Source: JAZDGX01 sp964482205 (GTDB lineage Bacteria; Eisenbacteria; RBG-16-71-46; CAIMUX01; WJJG01). Taken from it: a stretch of DNA of 64,000 nt. Made by a program: the position numbers and the translations under genes. The notes under the pieces were generated by a model. It ran no database searches, was not told the DNA's origin, and was given only the letters and a program-made list of their open reading frames with translations. Positions 24,807 through 33,248 of the stretch are shown here, piece after piece; the first letter of the stretch is position 1; each line of letters begins with the position of its first letter. Where the stretch lies: positions 449,922 through 513,921 of the forward strand of contig CAYZWI010000001.1 in assembly GCA_964482205.1 (NCBI GenBank). The letters run 5' to 3'.

Positions 24807-26018
24807 ATGACCGAAACGGCGGACCTTCCCGACATCCTCTGCTTCGGCTCGGCCGACTTCCAGGAATCCAACTGGGTGAACGCCCAGCATCTCATGTGGC
24901 GTCTCTCCGCCCGCCATCGCGTGCTCTATGTCAACAGCCTCGGGCTGCGCCCTCCGCGCGTGGACCGCCGGGACCTGCGAAAGATCGCCCGCCGCTTGCG
25001 CGCCGCCGGAGCGCGCCTCGCGAGGCCGGATGCGCAGAGGTTCCTGCATGTCCTCTCGCCCCTCTCGCTCCCTCCTGGGATGGCGCCCGGACCCGGCTCG
25101 CTTCTGCTCGCCGCGCAGATTCGAGGCGCCATGAAGCGCCTCGCGTTCGACCGGCCCCTGGCATGGATCTTCTTGCCCAGCGCCGCGCCGGTGCTTTCTC
25201 GCTTGCCCCTCGGACCCACCGTGTACCACTGCGTCGACGCGTACGAAGCGAATCCGGGTGTGGACGCGGCGCGGATTCGCGCGTGGGAATCGGATCTCCT
25301 CCGCCGGGCGGATCTCGTGCTCGCCGCCTCCGCTCCGTTGGCCGAGCGCCTCGCCCGGGTCCACCCGCGCGTGCGGCTCCTCGCCAATGTGGCCGATCTC
25401 GACTCCTATCCGCCTCCCGGCGCAGCCGTGCCGGAGCCCGAGGAGTACGCCTCGATTCCCCGCCCGCGCTTCGTGTACCTGGGCAATCTCGCCGCCTACA
25501 AAGTGGATCTTCCGCTCCTCGAACAGGCGGCCGCCCGGCGAACCGACTGGAGCTTTGTCTTCGTGGGCGGCGTGGGACAAGGCGAGAAGGCGACGGAAAC
25601 CCAGCGGCTGATAGGACGCGCCAATGTCCACCTGCTCGGCCCCCGCCCCCGCCAGGGCCTCGCCTCTTTTCTCCATCACGCCGATGCGGGCCTGATTCCC
25701 TTCACCGTGAACGCTTCGACCGCGCACGCTTTTCCGATGAAGTTCTTCGAGTATCTCGCCTGCGGGCTTCCGGTCGTGTGCGCGCCGCTGCCCGGTCTTG
25801 CGCCGTTTCTCGACCCGCCCCTCGCCTACCGCTACGAAGGCCTGGCGGAATTCCTGGAAGCGGGCGAACGCGCGCTCGCCGAAGGTCCGGCGCATGCGGG
25901 AACGAGGCGATCCTTCGCCCAGACGCATTCCTGGACGAGGAGAATGGAAGAGGTGGAGCAGATCGTGCGTGAATTGCGCGCGGCGGTTCCGCCTCGGCGC
26001 GGCCGACGCGCGCCGTGA
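24807..26018 (+). CDS. Glycosyltransferase (GT4-like)
   Basis: 403 residues. N-terminal DILCFGSADFQESNWVNAQH and HRVLYVNSLGLR resemble surface-polysaccharide glycosyltransferases that open with a statement of the acceptor site. The linker has TVYHCVDAYEANPG, and the donor domain FVYLGNLAAYKVDLPLLEQA, LIPFTVNASTAHAF and PMKFFEYLACGLPVV, the acidic/hydrophobic block that binds the nucleotide sugar. Divergent from the minus-strand cassette, sharing the 238-bp gap 24569-24806. ATG at 24807 has only a weak GGGG-type ribosome site. It ends 22 bp from the convergent GWxTD gene. Confidence 0.83.
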   Translation: MTETADLPDILCFGSADFQESNWVNAQHLMWRLSARHRVLYVNSLGLRPPRVDRRDLRKIARRLRAAGARLARPDAQRFLHVLSPLSLPPGMAPGPGSLLLAAQIRGAMKRLAFDRPLAWIFLPSAAPVLSRLPLGPTVYHCVDAYEANPGVDAARIRAWESDLLRRADLVLAASAPLAERLARVHPRVRLLANVADLDSYPPPGAAVPEPEEYASIPRPRFVYLGNLAAYKVDLPLLEQAAARRTDWSFVFVGGVGQGEKATETQRLIGRANVHLLGPRPRQGLASFLHHADAGLIPFTVNASTAHAFPMKFFEYLACGLPVVCAPLPGLAPFLDPPLAYRYEGLAEFLEAGERALAEGPAHAGTRRSFAQTHSWTRRMEEVEQIVRELRAAVPPRRGRRAP

Positions 26019-26040
26019 GATCGAGACGAGCGAATCGGCG

Positions 26041-27309
26041 TCACTCGATCAGGGAGTAGTCGCCGAATCCCGTGCGGTCGACGAACACGAATCGCCGCGC
26101 CAGCCGGTCGTATTGCCAGATCTCGACGGGACGCCCACTCGACGGCATGGGACGGCGGTCCACCAGGTCCGGCTCCCCATACTGGATGTAGATCCGTCCC
26201 CGATCGGTGCGCCATCCCGGACGGACGGCGGCGTAGCGCGCGTTCGCGATGCGCAGGCGGTCGAAGAACTCTTCCTTGAACTCGTTGCGCGCCGTCATGG
26301 GGCTCGGGTCCCGTTGCCCCCAGAAGGCATCCCACAACCGCCTGCGAGCGGAAGGGTCCGCTTCGCGCAAGACATCGACTTCGGCTTCGTCGGCGATGTA
26401 CTCCAAGGCGCCGATCGACTCGTCGAAGAAGCGCGCCAGCGCCTCGTCGGTCTCCACCCGGCTGCCCACATTCGCGAAGGCGCCCGCCTTGCGGCCATCC
26501 GCCTCGGCCTCAACTTCGAGCCGGTATCCCCCTAGGGAAAGGTCCGCGAACGAGATCGGCCAACTGAGGCGGGTCGATTCCCGCCCGCCGGATACCGAAA
26601 AGCTACCTTCGCGAACCAAAACGCGGCTTTCCTGCTCGTCCCACAAGCTCCAATGGACCTCGACGTTCCCGGGCGTCAAATCCGGATGAAGCAGTTCGGC
26701 GTGAACGCACAGCGAATCGCCCGCAACGGAGGCATCGGACGCCATCCGCGGATCGAAGAAGAGCTCCTCGATCGTCCCCACCGCGTTGCAGGGCCCAAAG
26801 AGCAATGGGGAGAGACGCAGTTGCCCGGGAAAAACCGGCTCCAGCGCCAAACCCAGTTCCACTCGCCCCTCATGGCCGGAAGAGGGCTCGGAGACGGCGA
26901 CCTCCAGCCGGTAGCGGCCGGGCGGAACGGGAATGCGCATGTCTCGCTTGTAGAGCGGGCGCTCCTCCAGCGATGCACGGTCGGGGGCATGCATTGTTTC
27001 GGGATACAGGTTGCCGGCGACCTGGCGCTCTCCGTCGAAAATGAGAACGATGATGTCGAAACGGGCGGCCAGTTCATCGCCCACCCTTCGGAACGAGAGC
27101 TCGCGGTAGGGGATCTCGACTTCCACCAGGGCCGCCGAGCGGGTGCCGTCGAGAAGCGGGACCACCCGCGCCGTGAAGGCCGGCCGTTCGGGGTGGACGG
27201 CGTGATTCGTCCATTGGGAAGCGGAGCGGCCCGCGCACCCGATCGTGCAGAGCAGGACCAGCAGACAAGCGGCCTTCCCCGCCGGGTGCCAGAAGCGCAA
27301 CTCTTTCAT
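26041..27309 (-). CDS. GWxTD-domain lipoprotein
   Basis: 422 residues. Signal peptide with lipobox TIGC. The central region (about 40-290) is beta-rich, with repeated short Ig-like stretches (IPVPPGRYRLEVAV, LSLGGYRLEVEA). The C-terminal GWxTD domain (about 300-422) has the diagnostic FWGQRDPSPMTARNEFKEEF, then PGWRTDRGRIYIQYGEPD and VEIWQYD. The role of this family is unknown; it is common in FCB bacteria and Acidobacteria and often found with secreted or surface proteins. ATG at 27309 is chosen over TTG at 27315. It is divergent from the AAA+ gene across a 159-bp gap containing the repeat TTCCATGG twice. Confidence 0.88.
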   Translation of the reverse strand: MKELRFWHPAGKAACLLVLLCTIGCAGRSASQWTNHAVHPERPAFTARVVPLLDGTRSAALVEVEIPYRELSFRRVGDELAARFDIIVLIFDGERQVAGNLYPETMHAPDRASLEERPLYKRDMRIPVPPGRYRLEVAVSEPSSGHEGRVELGLALEPVFPGQLRLSPLLFGPCNAVGTIEELFFDPRMASDASVAGDSLCVHAELLHPDLTPGNVEVHWSLWDEQESRVLVREGSFSVSGGRESTRLSWPISFADLSLGGYRLEVEAEADGRKAGAFANVGSRVETDEALARFFDESIGALEYIADEAEVDVLREADPSARRRLWDAFWGQRDPSPMTARNEFKEEFFDRLRIANARYAAVRPGWRTDRGRIYIQYGEPDLVDRRPMPSSGRPVEIWQYDRLARRFVFVDRTGFGDYSLIE

Positions 27310-27468
27310 TTTCAATCTCTTACTTCAACATTTCCATGGCAATCGCTTCCATGGTACCGTATTCGGCGCGCCTTGGCCAGCGCCGCAACCGGCGGATCAA
27401 CGAAGCCTCCGTGCCTGCCGAATCACTGGGTAGAGGCACGCGCATTGCTGAGAGCCCCCGGGGGGATC

Positions 27469-28518
27469 ATGGGCACATCGCCAAAGAGACGCAGCTCGTC
27501 CGATTGCGCCGGCCGAAGGCAGCCGGCTTCCGCTCGCCGGCCCAAGGCGGGAACCCGCAAGGCGCGCAAGCGCTCGCGCCTTTCCGCGTCCGACACTCAG
27601 GTCCTTCTGACCCTCGAGGAAACGCTCAAGCAACGCATCGTCGGCAAGGACGACGCCATTGCCCGGGTCGCCGACACGATCCGCATCCGGCGGACCGATC
27701 TCGATTTTCGTCCGAACCGCCCCGACGGCTCCTTCCTTCTCGTCGGCTCCTCGGGCGTCGGCAAGACCGAATTCGCGATGGCGGTCGCCGAGGCGCTGCT
27801 CACCGCCGAAGAACAGATGGTGCTCCTCGACATGGCTGACTACACCGAGGAAGCCGATCTCGACGACCTCCTCGTGACGCTGGTTCCCGGACAGCCCGAC
27901 ACGCTGATCGAAGGCTCTCTCACGACGCCCGTGCGACAGAACCCGCGCTCGGTCATCCTCCTGCGCGGCCTGGAACACGCCCATCCGGCGATTCGCCGCC
28001 TGCTGCTGCACATTCTCGACCGCGGCACGATCACCGATGCGCAGGGAACGGCCGATTTCAGCCGGGCGATCATCTTCGCCACCACTCGCCTCCATCCCGA
28101 CGAAGGCGAGACGGTCGACCAGATCGGCTTTCACCGCTCGAGCCTCTCGCGCGACGAACGCAGCCGGCGCATGCTCGAGGAGCAGTTCACTCCCGAGCTC
28201 ATCTCGGCGTTCAACGATGTCCTCTATTTCGAGAGGCTGACCGCCTCCGATGTCAAGAAGATCGCGCGCTACAAGGTGAACATCGTGCTCGAGCGGCTGA
28301 AGGGACAGGAGCGCGGAGTGATCGTCAGCGACCGCGTCTTCGACGCCTTCATCACCGATGAGGATGTGCGCGCCGTCGGCGCCCGTTACCTGAATCGCGC
28401 CCTCGAGGAGAAGCTCTTCACTCCGTTGTCGAAGTATCTTCTGATCCACTCCGACGCCCGCAACATCTCGGTCGATGTGCGCGGCAATCAGGTGATCATC
28501 CATCAGCCCGGCCACTGA
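27469..28518 (+). CDS. Degenerate ClpB-D2-like AAA+ protein (pseudo-ATPase)
   Basis: 349 residues: a basic N-terminus (1-40), one AAA+ module like the second ATPase domain of ClpB/ClpA (about 55-250) and a C-terminal small domain (about 255-345). Walker A is intact (GSSGVGKT, 93-100). The rest of the engine is lost. Walker B, VILLDE in Clp, reads VILLRG (R166, G167); the sensor-1 Asn of MTSN is Arg (TTR, R207); the arginine finger of PEFLNRID is Ala (PELISAFND, A247); and the GYVG pore loop is replaced by PGQPDT. Sensor-2 Arg (GAR, R306) remains. It probably binds but does not hydrolyse ATP. ATG at 27469 has GGGGG upstream. Its 3' end overlaps the convergent PNP gene by 16 bp. No partner Clp protease is near. 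Confidence 0.82.
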   Translation: MGTSPKRRSSSDCAGRRQPASARRPKAGTRKARKRSRLSASDTQVLLTLEETLKQRIVGKDDAIARVADTIRIRRTDLDFRPNRPDGSFLLVGSSGVGKTEFAMAVAEALLTAEEQMVLLDMADYTEEADLDDLLVTLVPGQPDTLIEGSLTTPVRQNPRSVILLRGLEHAHPAIRRLLLHILDRGTITDAQGTADFSRAIIFATTRLHPDEGETVDQIGFHRSSLSRDERSRRMLEEQFTPELISAFNDVLYFERLTASDVKKIARYKVNIVLERLKGQERGVIVSDRVFDAFITDEDVRAVGARYLNRALEEKLFTPLSKYLLIHSDARNISVDVRGNQVIIHQPGH

Positions 28519-29348
28519 CGGACCAGACGGTCGATCCCTCGCGCCAGCGGAACCGCGATGCGCTTCGCCGCCGCCATCACTTCCTCGTGGCTCAAGCGCT
28601 CGCCCGCGAGGCCCGTCGCCCAGTTCGTGACCATCGAAAGCGCCGCGACCGCGAGGCCCGCGCGAAAGGCCTCCTCCGCCTCGATCACCGTCGACATGCA
28701 GGCGACGGTCGCGCCCACGCGCCGGATCATCTCGACTTCCGCGGCCGTCTCGTAGGACGGACCGAGGCCGCCGAAGAGCACTCCGCGTTGCACGCGCAGC
28801 CCTTCCCGCCCCAGCGTCGTGAATGCTTCTTCGCTGAGCTTCGGATCGTAGGGGCTTCCGATGCGGCAAGGCCCCGCCAGCGACGGCCGGGCGGCGCGTC
28901 CGCCGAGGAACAGGCGGAAGTGGTCCTCGACGACGACGATCGTTCCCGGAGGCACGAGCGGGTCGACCGAGCCCGACGCATTCGTGAGCAGCGCCCAGCG
29001 CGCGCCGAGCGCGGCGGCGATGCGCATCGACAGGGTGATCTCATCGCGCCCGCGACCTTCGTAGAAGTGAAGCCGCCCCTGGAAGACGAGCCCCGCCGAC
29101 TCGCCCCAGCGAACGAGCGCGATCCTGCCCTGGTGTCCGGGGACGGTCGCCCGCGGGTAGGCCGGGAGTTCGCGCGTGTCGATCGAGAGCTCGGGTTTCC
29201 AGTGGTCGAGCAACACGCCCAGGCCCGAGCCGAGCACGACTGCACCGGCCGGGCGCACTCCCTGCAAGCGCTCGCGTAGCGCGGAGAGCATCTCCGGATG
29301 CGGGAACGCGTCACGCCCGCAGCGAGGGTCGCCGGTCTCCCAGCTCAT
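28503..29348 (-). CDS. Purine nucleoside phosphorylase (trimeric PNP/MTAP family)
   Basis: 281 residues. It splits inosine or guanosine with phosphate to base plus ribose-1-phosphate. The phosphate-binding block is VVLGSGLG and later VPGHQGRI, with QGRLHFYEG, LTNASGSVDP and GPSYETAAEVEMIRRVGA, then MSTVIEAEEA and SMVTNWATG. The Asn in TNWATG is the purine-selecting residue of PNP (Asp would suggest MTAP). ATG at 29348 has AAGGAGAAGC upstream and overlaps the permease stop as ATGA. It is the last gene of the nucleoside import/salvage operon, feeding bases to Hpt. Confidence 0.93.
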   Translation of the reverse strand: MSWETGDPRCGRDAFPHPEMLSALRERLQGVRPAGAVVLGSGLGVLLDHWKPELSIDTRELPAYPRATVPGHQGRIALVRWGESAGLVFQGRLHFYEGRGRDEITLSMRIAAALGARWALLTNASGSVDPLVPPGTIVVVEDHFRLFLGGRAARPSLAGPCRIGSPYDPKLSEEAFTTLGREGLRVQRGVLFGGLGPSYETAAEVEMIRRVGATVACMSTVIEAEEAFRAGLAVAALSMVTNWATGLAGERLSHEEVMAAAKRIAVPLARGIDRLVRQWPG

Positions 29349-30265
29349 GCTTCTCCTTGAGGGTCGTAAGGTTTGCCCGCGGCCGCCGGCCCCACCGATC
29401 GTCCCACCCACACGACGAGAACCACGATCGTAAGCACAAAGGGCAGGCTCTGCATCAGCTGAGTGGGCATGCCCGCGCCTTGAAGGCGAATCTGCGCGGT
29501 TTCGGCCGCGCCGAAGAGCAGGCACGCGGCCGCCGCTCCCAAGGGATGCCACTTCCCCACGATCATCGCGGCCAGCGCGATGTAGCCGCGCCCTCCCGAC
29601 ATCTGGTCGGTGAAGGAATGCTGTTCAAAGGCGAGCCAGGCCCCGCCGAGGCCGCCCAGCACGCCGCTCGCGAGCACCGCGAGCCAGCGCAGGCGGGAGA
29701 CGGAGAACCCGGCCGCGTGCGCGGCTTCGGGATGCTCGCCCGAAACCCGCAGCGCGAGTCCAAGACCGGTGCGGAAGAGGATTCGCGTGACCACGAAGAG
29801 CAGCGCGAGCGAGATCAGGAAGAGGGGATTCGTGAGCACGCCGCCGAGCGCGCCTCGGCCGAGGAATGTCTGGGCCAGCCAGGGAATGTCGGGGGAATCG
29901 AAGCGTGGCGAGTTGCTGGCGCTTTCGTAGAGGACCCGCAGCCCCGAGCGCGTCACTCCGAAAGCGATCAGGTTGATCGCGAGACCCGAGATGATCTGAT
30001 CGCCTTTCAGCGTCACCGTGACGAGCGCGTGCACGGCCGCCAGGGCGAGGCCTCCGGCGACGGCGGCGAGCAGGCCCAGGTACGGAGAGCCGGTCGCGAG
30101 CGTTCCGACCGCCGCCGAGAAGGCCCCGATGAGCAGGATGCCTTCCAGGGCGATGTTGACGATTCCTCCGCGCTCCGAGACGACTCCTCCCATGGCGGCG
30201 AGCCCGTAGGGGACGCTGATCCGCAGCGTCTGAGCGGCGAGGGCGAGCAGTGCGAGGAGCGTCAT
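29345..30265 (-). CDS. Nucleoside ABC transporter permease (YufQ/NupC-type, second)
   Basis: 306 residues, about ten membrane segments, BPD_transp_2 family (as in ribose and BMP-type nucleoside transporters). Visible blocks: VSERGGIVNIALEGILLIGAF and GLGLALRVSGEHPEAAHAAG, the cytoplasmic coupling loop. ATG at 30265 overlaps the upstream permease stop (TGATG) and has GGGAGGAA. It forms the channel with the other permease and the two-domain ATPase. Confidence 0.9.
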   Translation of the reverse strand: MTLLALLALAAQTLRISVPYGLAAMGGVVSERGGIVNIALEGILLIGAFSAAVGTLATGSPYLGLLAAVAGGLALAAVHALVTVTLKGDQIISGLAINLIAFGVTRSGLRVLYESASNSPRFDSPDIPWLAQTFLGRGALGGVLTNPLFLISLALLFVVTRILFRTGLGLALRVSGEHPEAAHAAGFSVSRLRWLAVLASGVLGGLGGAWLAFEQHSFTDQMSGGRGYIALAAMIVGKWHPLGAAAACLLFGAAETAQIRLQGAGMPTQLMQSLPFVLTIVVLVVWVGRSVGPAAAGKPYDPQGEA

Positions 30266-31467
30266 CAGCCAGTTCCTCCCAGGGAGCCCGGGGCGGATGC
30301 GGGGGCCGCCCGTCCCGTTCGGCGCCATCGCTGGGCCGCGATGAAGAAGAGCAGGATGAGGCCGGTGAGGCTGTCCACGACTTCACGGGGCAAGAGGGTG
30401 TTCACGATCAGGCCCGCCTGGGAGAGGAGCCCGAAGAGCAGCGCGACCGGGAGGACGGCGAGCGGCTCGTTGCGCGCGAGCAAGGCCACGGCGATCCCGA
30501 CGAAGCCGATTCCGCCCGTGAATCCGTCCTCGTAGTAGTGCTTGTAACCGAGCACGAAGTTCGCCCCCACCAGCCCGGCGAGCCCGCCGGCAATCAGGAA
30601 AGCAAGAACGATCCGGGAGCCGGCGCCGATTCCGAGAATCTCGGCTTGCCGGCGGCCGCGGCCGACCGCGCGCAGGGTGAGGCCGAAGCGTGTGTGGCGC
30701 AGCAGGAGGTGCGCCGCGATCGCCGCCGCGCACGCGACGGCAAGGCTCGCGTTGGCGGCCGACCCGCGCATCGACGGGAAGAGCCCGTCCAGGCGCGGGA
30801 GCGCGGCCCCCGCGCCGATCTCGGCCGTGCGGACCGTTTCGGGCAGGCCGAGAAAGCGCGTCACGACGAAGTTCGCCAACGCGAGGGCGATGAAGTTCAG
30901 CATGATCGTGTTGATGACTTCGTGCGAGCCCCAGCGGGCCTTGAGCCACCCCGGGAGCGCGCCCCACAGCGCGCCTCCGGCGAACGCGGCCCCCAGCGCG
31001 CCGGGCAACTGCAGAAAGCCGGGCGCGCCGGCGAGCGCGATTCCGGCGGCGGCGCAGGAAAGCGAGCCGGCGACCGCCTGGCCCTCGGCCCCGATGTTGA
31101 AGAGCCCCGCGTGGAACGCGATCGCGACCGACAGTCCGGTGAAGATCAGGAAGGTCGCCTTGTAGAGGACCTGTCCGAATGCGTACGAGCCGAAGCGTTC
31201 CCCAAGAAGCGCGAAGATGCGCCCGGGCGGCACGCCCAGCAGCGCGGCGGCGAAGAGCCCGACGCACAGTGCCGCCAGAACGGCGAGCACCGCGGGCGCG
31301 CCGGAGCGGACGCCCGCTTTCAGCGCGCGGCGCAGGCGCGTCGATGTCCCCGGAGCGCGCTCGCCGTCCGGTTCGCCCACGCGGCCGAGCGCGGGATCGT
31401 TGCGCTCACGAGCGGCGAGATCGCGGCGATGACGGCTGCCCCGCCCGAGTGTCCTCCACCCCTTCAT
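30265..31467 (-). CDS. Nucleoside ABC transporter permease (YufP-type, first)
   Basis: 400 residues. An N-terminal arginine-rich cytoplasmic extension of about 55 residues precedes a membrane domain with about ten helices. It has LFNIGAEGQAVAGSL, VINTIMLNFIALALANF and the coupling loop FGLTLRAVGRGRRQAEILGI that contacts the ATPase. ATG at 31467 overlaps the ATPase stop as ATGA. The extension is basic and low-complexity, which is not usual in the family. Confidence 0.9.
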   Translation of the reverse strand: MKGWRTLGRGSRHRRDLAARERNDPALGRVGEPDGERAPGTSTRLRRALKAGVRSGAPAVLAVLAALCVGLFAAALLGVPPGRIFALLGERFGSYAFGQVLYKATFLIFTGLSVAIAFHAGLFNIGAEGQAVAGSLSCAAAGIALAGAPGFLQLPGALGAAFAGGALWGALPGWLKARWGSHEVINTIMLNFIALALANFVVTRFLGLPETVRTAEIGAGAALPRLDGLFPSMRGSAANASLAVACAAAIAAHLLLRHTRFGLTLRAVGRGRRQAEILGIGAGSRIVLAFLIAGGLAGLVGANFVLGYKHYYEDGFTGGIGFVGIAVALLARNEPLAVLPVALLFGLLSQAGLIVNTLLPREVVDSLTGLILLFFIAAQRWRRTGRAAPASAPGSLGGTG

Positions 31468-33245
31468 GGCGACGGGTCCTCGTGTCCGGGCGGCGGATCG
31501 CACGACGGAGGCGCGCAGGGCGCGGGCGAAGCCGGCGGCATTCCCCGCGCACTCGAGGGCGTGCCCGGCGCGCCAGAGGCCGTGCCGGACGCGCCGGCCC
31601 TCTCCACACCCGTCTCCACGCCCATCATCGCATTGCCGATGGCGGCCAAGTCCGCCTCCGACCGGGGAACGGGAGGCGTCATTCTGCCGCGATAGAGAAC
31701 GGCGATGCGGTCGGCAAGCGAGAGGATCTCGTCGAGATCGGCGCTGATCAGAAGCACGGCTGCGCCCGCGTCGCGCGCTTCACGCAGGAGACGATGGAGG
31801 AACCGCGTGCTGCCCAGGTCGACGCCGCGAGTGGGTTGCGCGGCGACCACGACCGCGGTGGAACGGGAGAACTCGCGGGCGCAGAGCAACTTTTGTTGAT
31901 TGCCCCCGCTCAAGGATTCGGGCGGCGCCTCGGGATCGGCGGGCTGGACGCGAAAGCGTTCGAGGAGCGGGCGTGCCCAAGAACGCGCGTCCGCGTGACG
32001 GTAGCCCATGCGCCCCAGGAACGGGGCGTCCCGCAGGTGGCCGAGCAGCAGGTTCTCCCAGGCGGGAAGGCCGGATATCAGCCCTTCCGAATGGCGGTCT
32101 TCGGGGACGAACGCCGGGCGCACGGCGAGAGGCATGCGCTCCCCCGCGGCCACCGCCGTTTCTCCCATCACGATCCTGCCCGCTTGAAAGAGGCGCCTTC
32201 CGGAAATCGCTTCCGCGAGCTCCTTCTGGCCATTCCCCTGCACGCCCGCGATGCCGAGGATCTCTCCCGCGTGAAGGGTGAAGGTGACACCATCCAACGC
32301 CGCGCTTCCGGGACGCGTCTCCACGCGCATCCCGTTCACGGTGAGCGCGGGGCGGCGCTCCACCGGCTTGGATGGCACCTCGGGCTCTGCGCTCGCATCG
32401 GGCTTTGCCTGCTCCTCAGGCCTTGCGCCCACTTCCCGTCTCGCCGCCCCTTCGAGTCCCTTTCCGCCGACGATCCACTCGATCAGGAGATCGCGGTCGA
32501 AATCCTTGCGCGCGAGCTCGCCCGCCACGCGGCCCCGTCGCAGCACGGTCACCCGGTCGGCGATCTCGAGGACTTCCGCAAGCTTGTGGGTGATGAGCAC
32601 CACCGAGCGGCCTTCCGCGCGAAATCGCGCGAGGATGTCGAAGAAGCTCGCGACTTCCGGAGGAGCGAGGACCGCCGTCGGCTCGTCGCAAATGAGGAGC
32701 CTGGCGCCGTGAAAGAGCAGGCGCGCGATCTCCACGCGCTGGCGCTCTCCCACGCCGAGCGTTTCCACGCACGCGTCCGGCTCGAGGGCCAGCGCGTAGG
32801 CCTGCGAAAGCTGCAGGATCCGCTCCCCGACCGCACGGCGATCGATCGGCCCGAGCCCCCGCTGGCCCGGATATCCGAGCACGATGTTCTCGAGGACGCT
32901 CATGCGCGGCACCAGCATGAAATGCTGATGGATCATGCCGATTCCGAGGCGCAGGGCGGCGGCGGGCGAGCCGATGCGCGTCTCGACGCCGTCGATGCGA
33001 ATGCGGCCCGCGTGCGGAGGAAGAAGGCCGTAGAGGATGCGCATCAGAGTGGATTTGCCCGCGCCGTTTTCCCCGACGAGAGCGTGGATGGCGCCGGGCT
33101 CGAGGGTGAGGTTCACGCGGTCGTTCGCGAGCGTCGCTCCGAAGCGCCGGGTGATGCCTTCGAGATCGACCCGGGGCGCGCGGAAGCCCCCCCTCGGGCG
33201 AGCGCCCTCCTTCGCGCGCGCGGCCGCAAGCACGGGCCGGTCCAC
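31464..33245 (-). CDS. Nucleoside ABC transporter ATPase with two ABC domains (YufO/RbsA-like)
   Basis: 593 residues. The first ABC domain (about 25-255) has Walker A GENGAGKST, signature LGVGERQRVEIA and Walker B LLICDEPT. The second (about 300-540) has the usual relaxed Walker A of this family (GVQGNGQKE) and an intact LSGGNQQKL signature, but its Walker B reads VVVAAQPT without the expected Asp-Glu, so it is catalytically weak. A charged linker (about 262-295) and a 50-residue Pro/Ala/Ser tail are unusual additions. GTG at 33245, 3 bp after the lipoprotein gene, has no good Shine-Dalgarno and is probably coupled. Confidence 0.93.
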   Translation of the reverse strand: MDRPVLAAARAKEGARPRGGFRAPRVDLEGITRRFGATLANDRVNLTLEPGAIHALVGENGAGKSTLMRILYGLLPPHAGRIRIDGVETRIGSPAAALRLGIGMIHQHFMLVPRMSVLENIVLGYPGQRGLGPIDRRAVGERILQLSQAYALALEPDACVETLGVGERQRVEIARLLFHGARLLICDEPTAVLAPPEVASFFDILARFRAEGRSVVLITHKLAEVLEIADRVTVLRRGRVAGELARKDFDRDLLIEWIVGGKGLEGAARREVGARPEEQAKPDASAEPEVPSKPVERRPALTVNGMRVETRPGSAALDGVTFTLHAGEILGIAGVQGNGQKELAEAISGRRLFQAGRIVMGETAVAAGERMPLAVRPAFVPEDRHSEGLISGLPAWENLLLGHLRDAPFLGRMGYRHADARSWARPLLERFRVQPADPEAPPESLSGGNQQKLLCAREFSRSTAVVVAAQPTRGVDLGSTRFLHRLLREARDAGAAVLLISADLDEILSLADRIAVLYRGRMTPPVPRSEADLAAIGNAMMGVETGVERAGASGTASGAPGTPSSARGMPPASPAPCAPPSCDPPPGHEDPSP

Positions 33246-33248
33246 GGG

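Noticed and set aside
23412..25928. An 838-residue continuous minus-strand frame
   Set aside because: Only its C-terminal part is the glycosyltransferase; the N-terminal half is a shadow of the plus-strand glycosyltransferase, and the true N-terminus lies in another frame.
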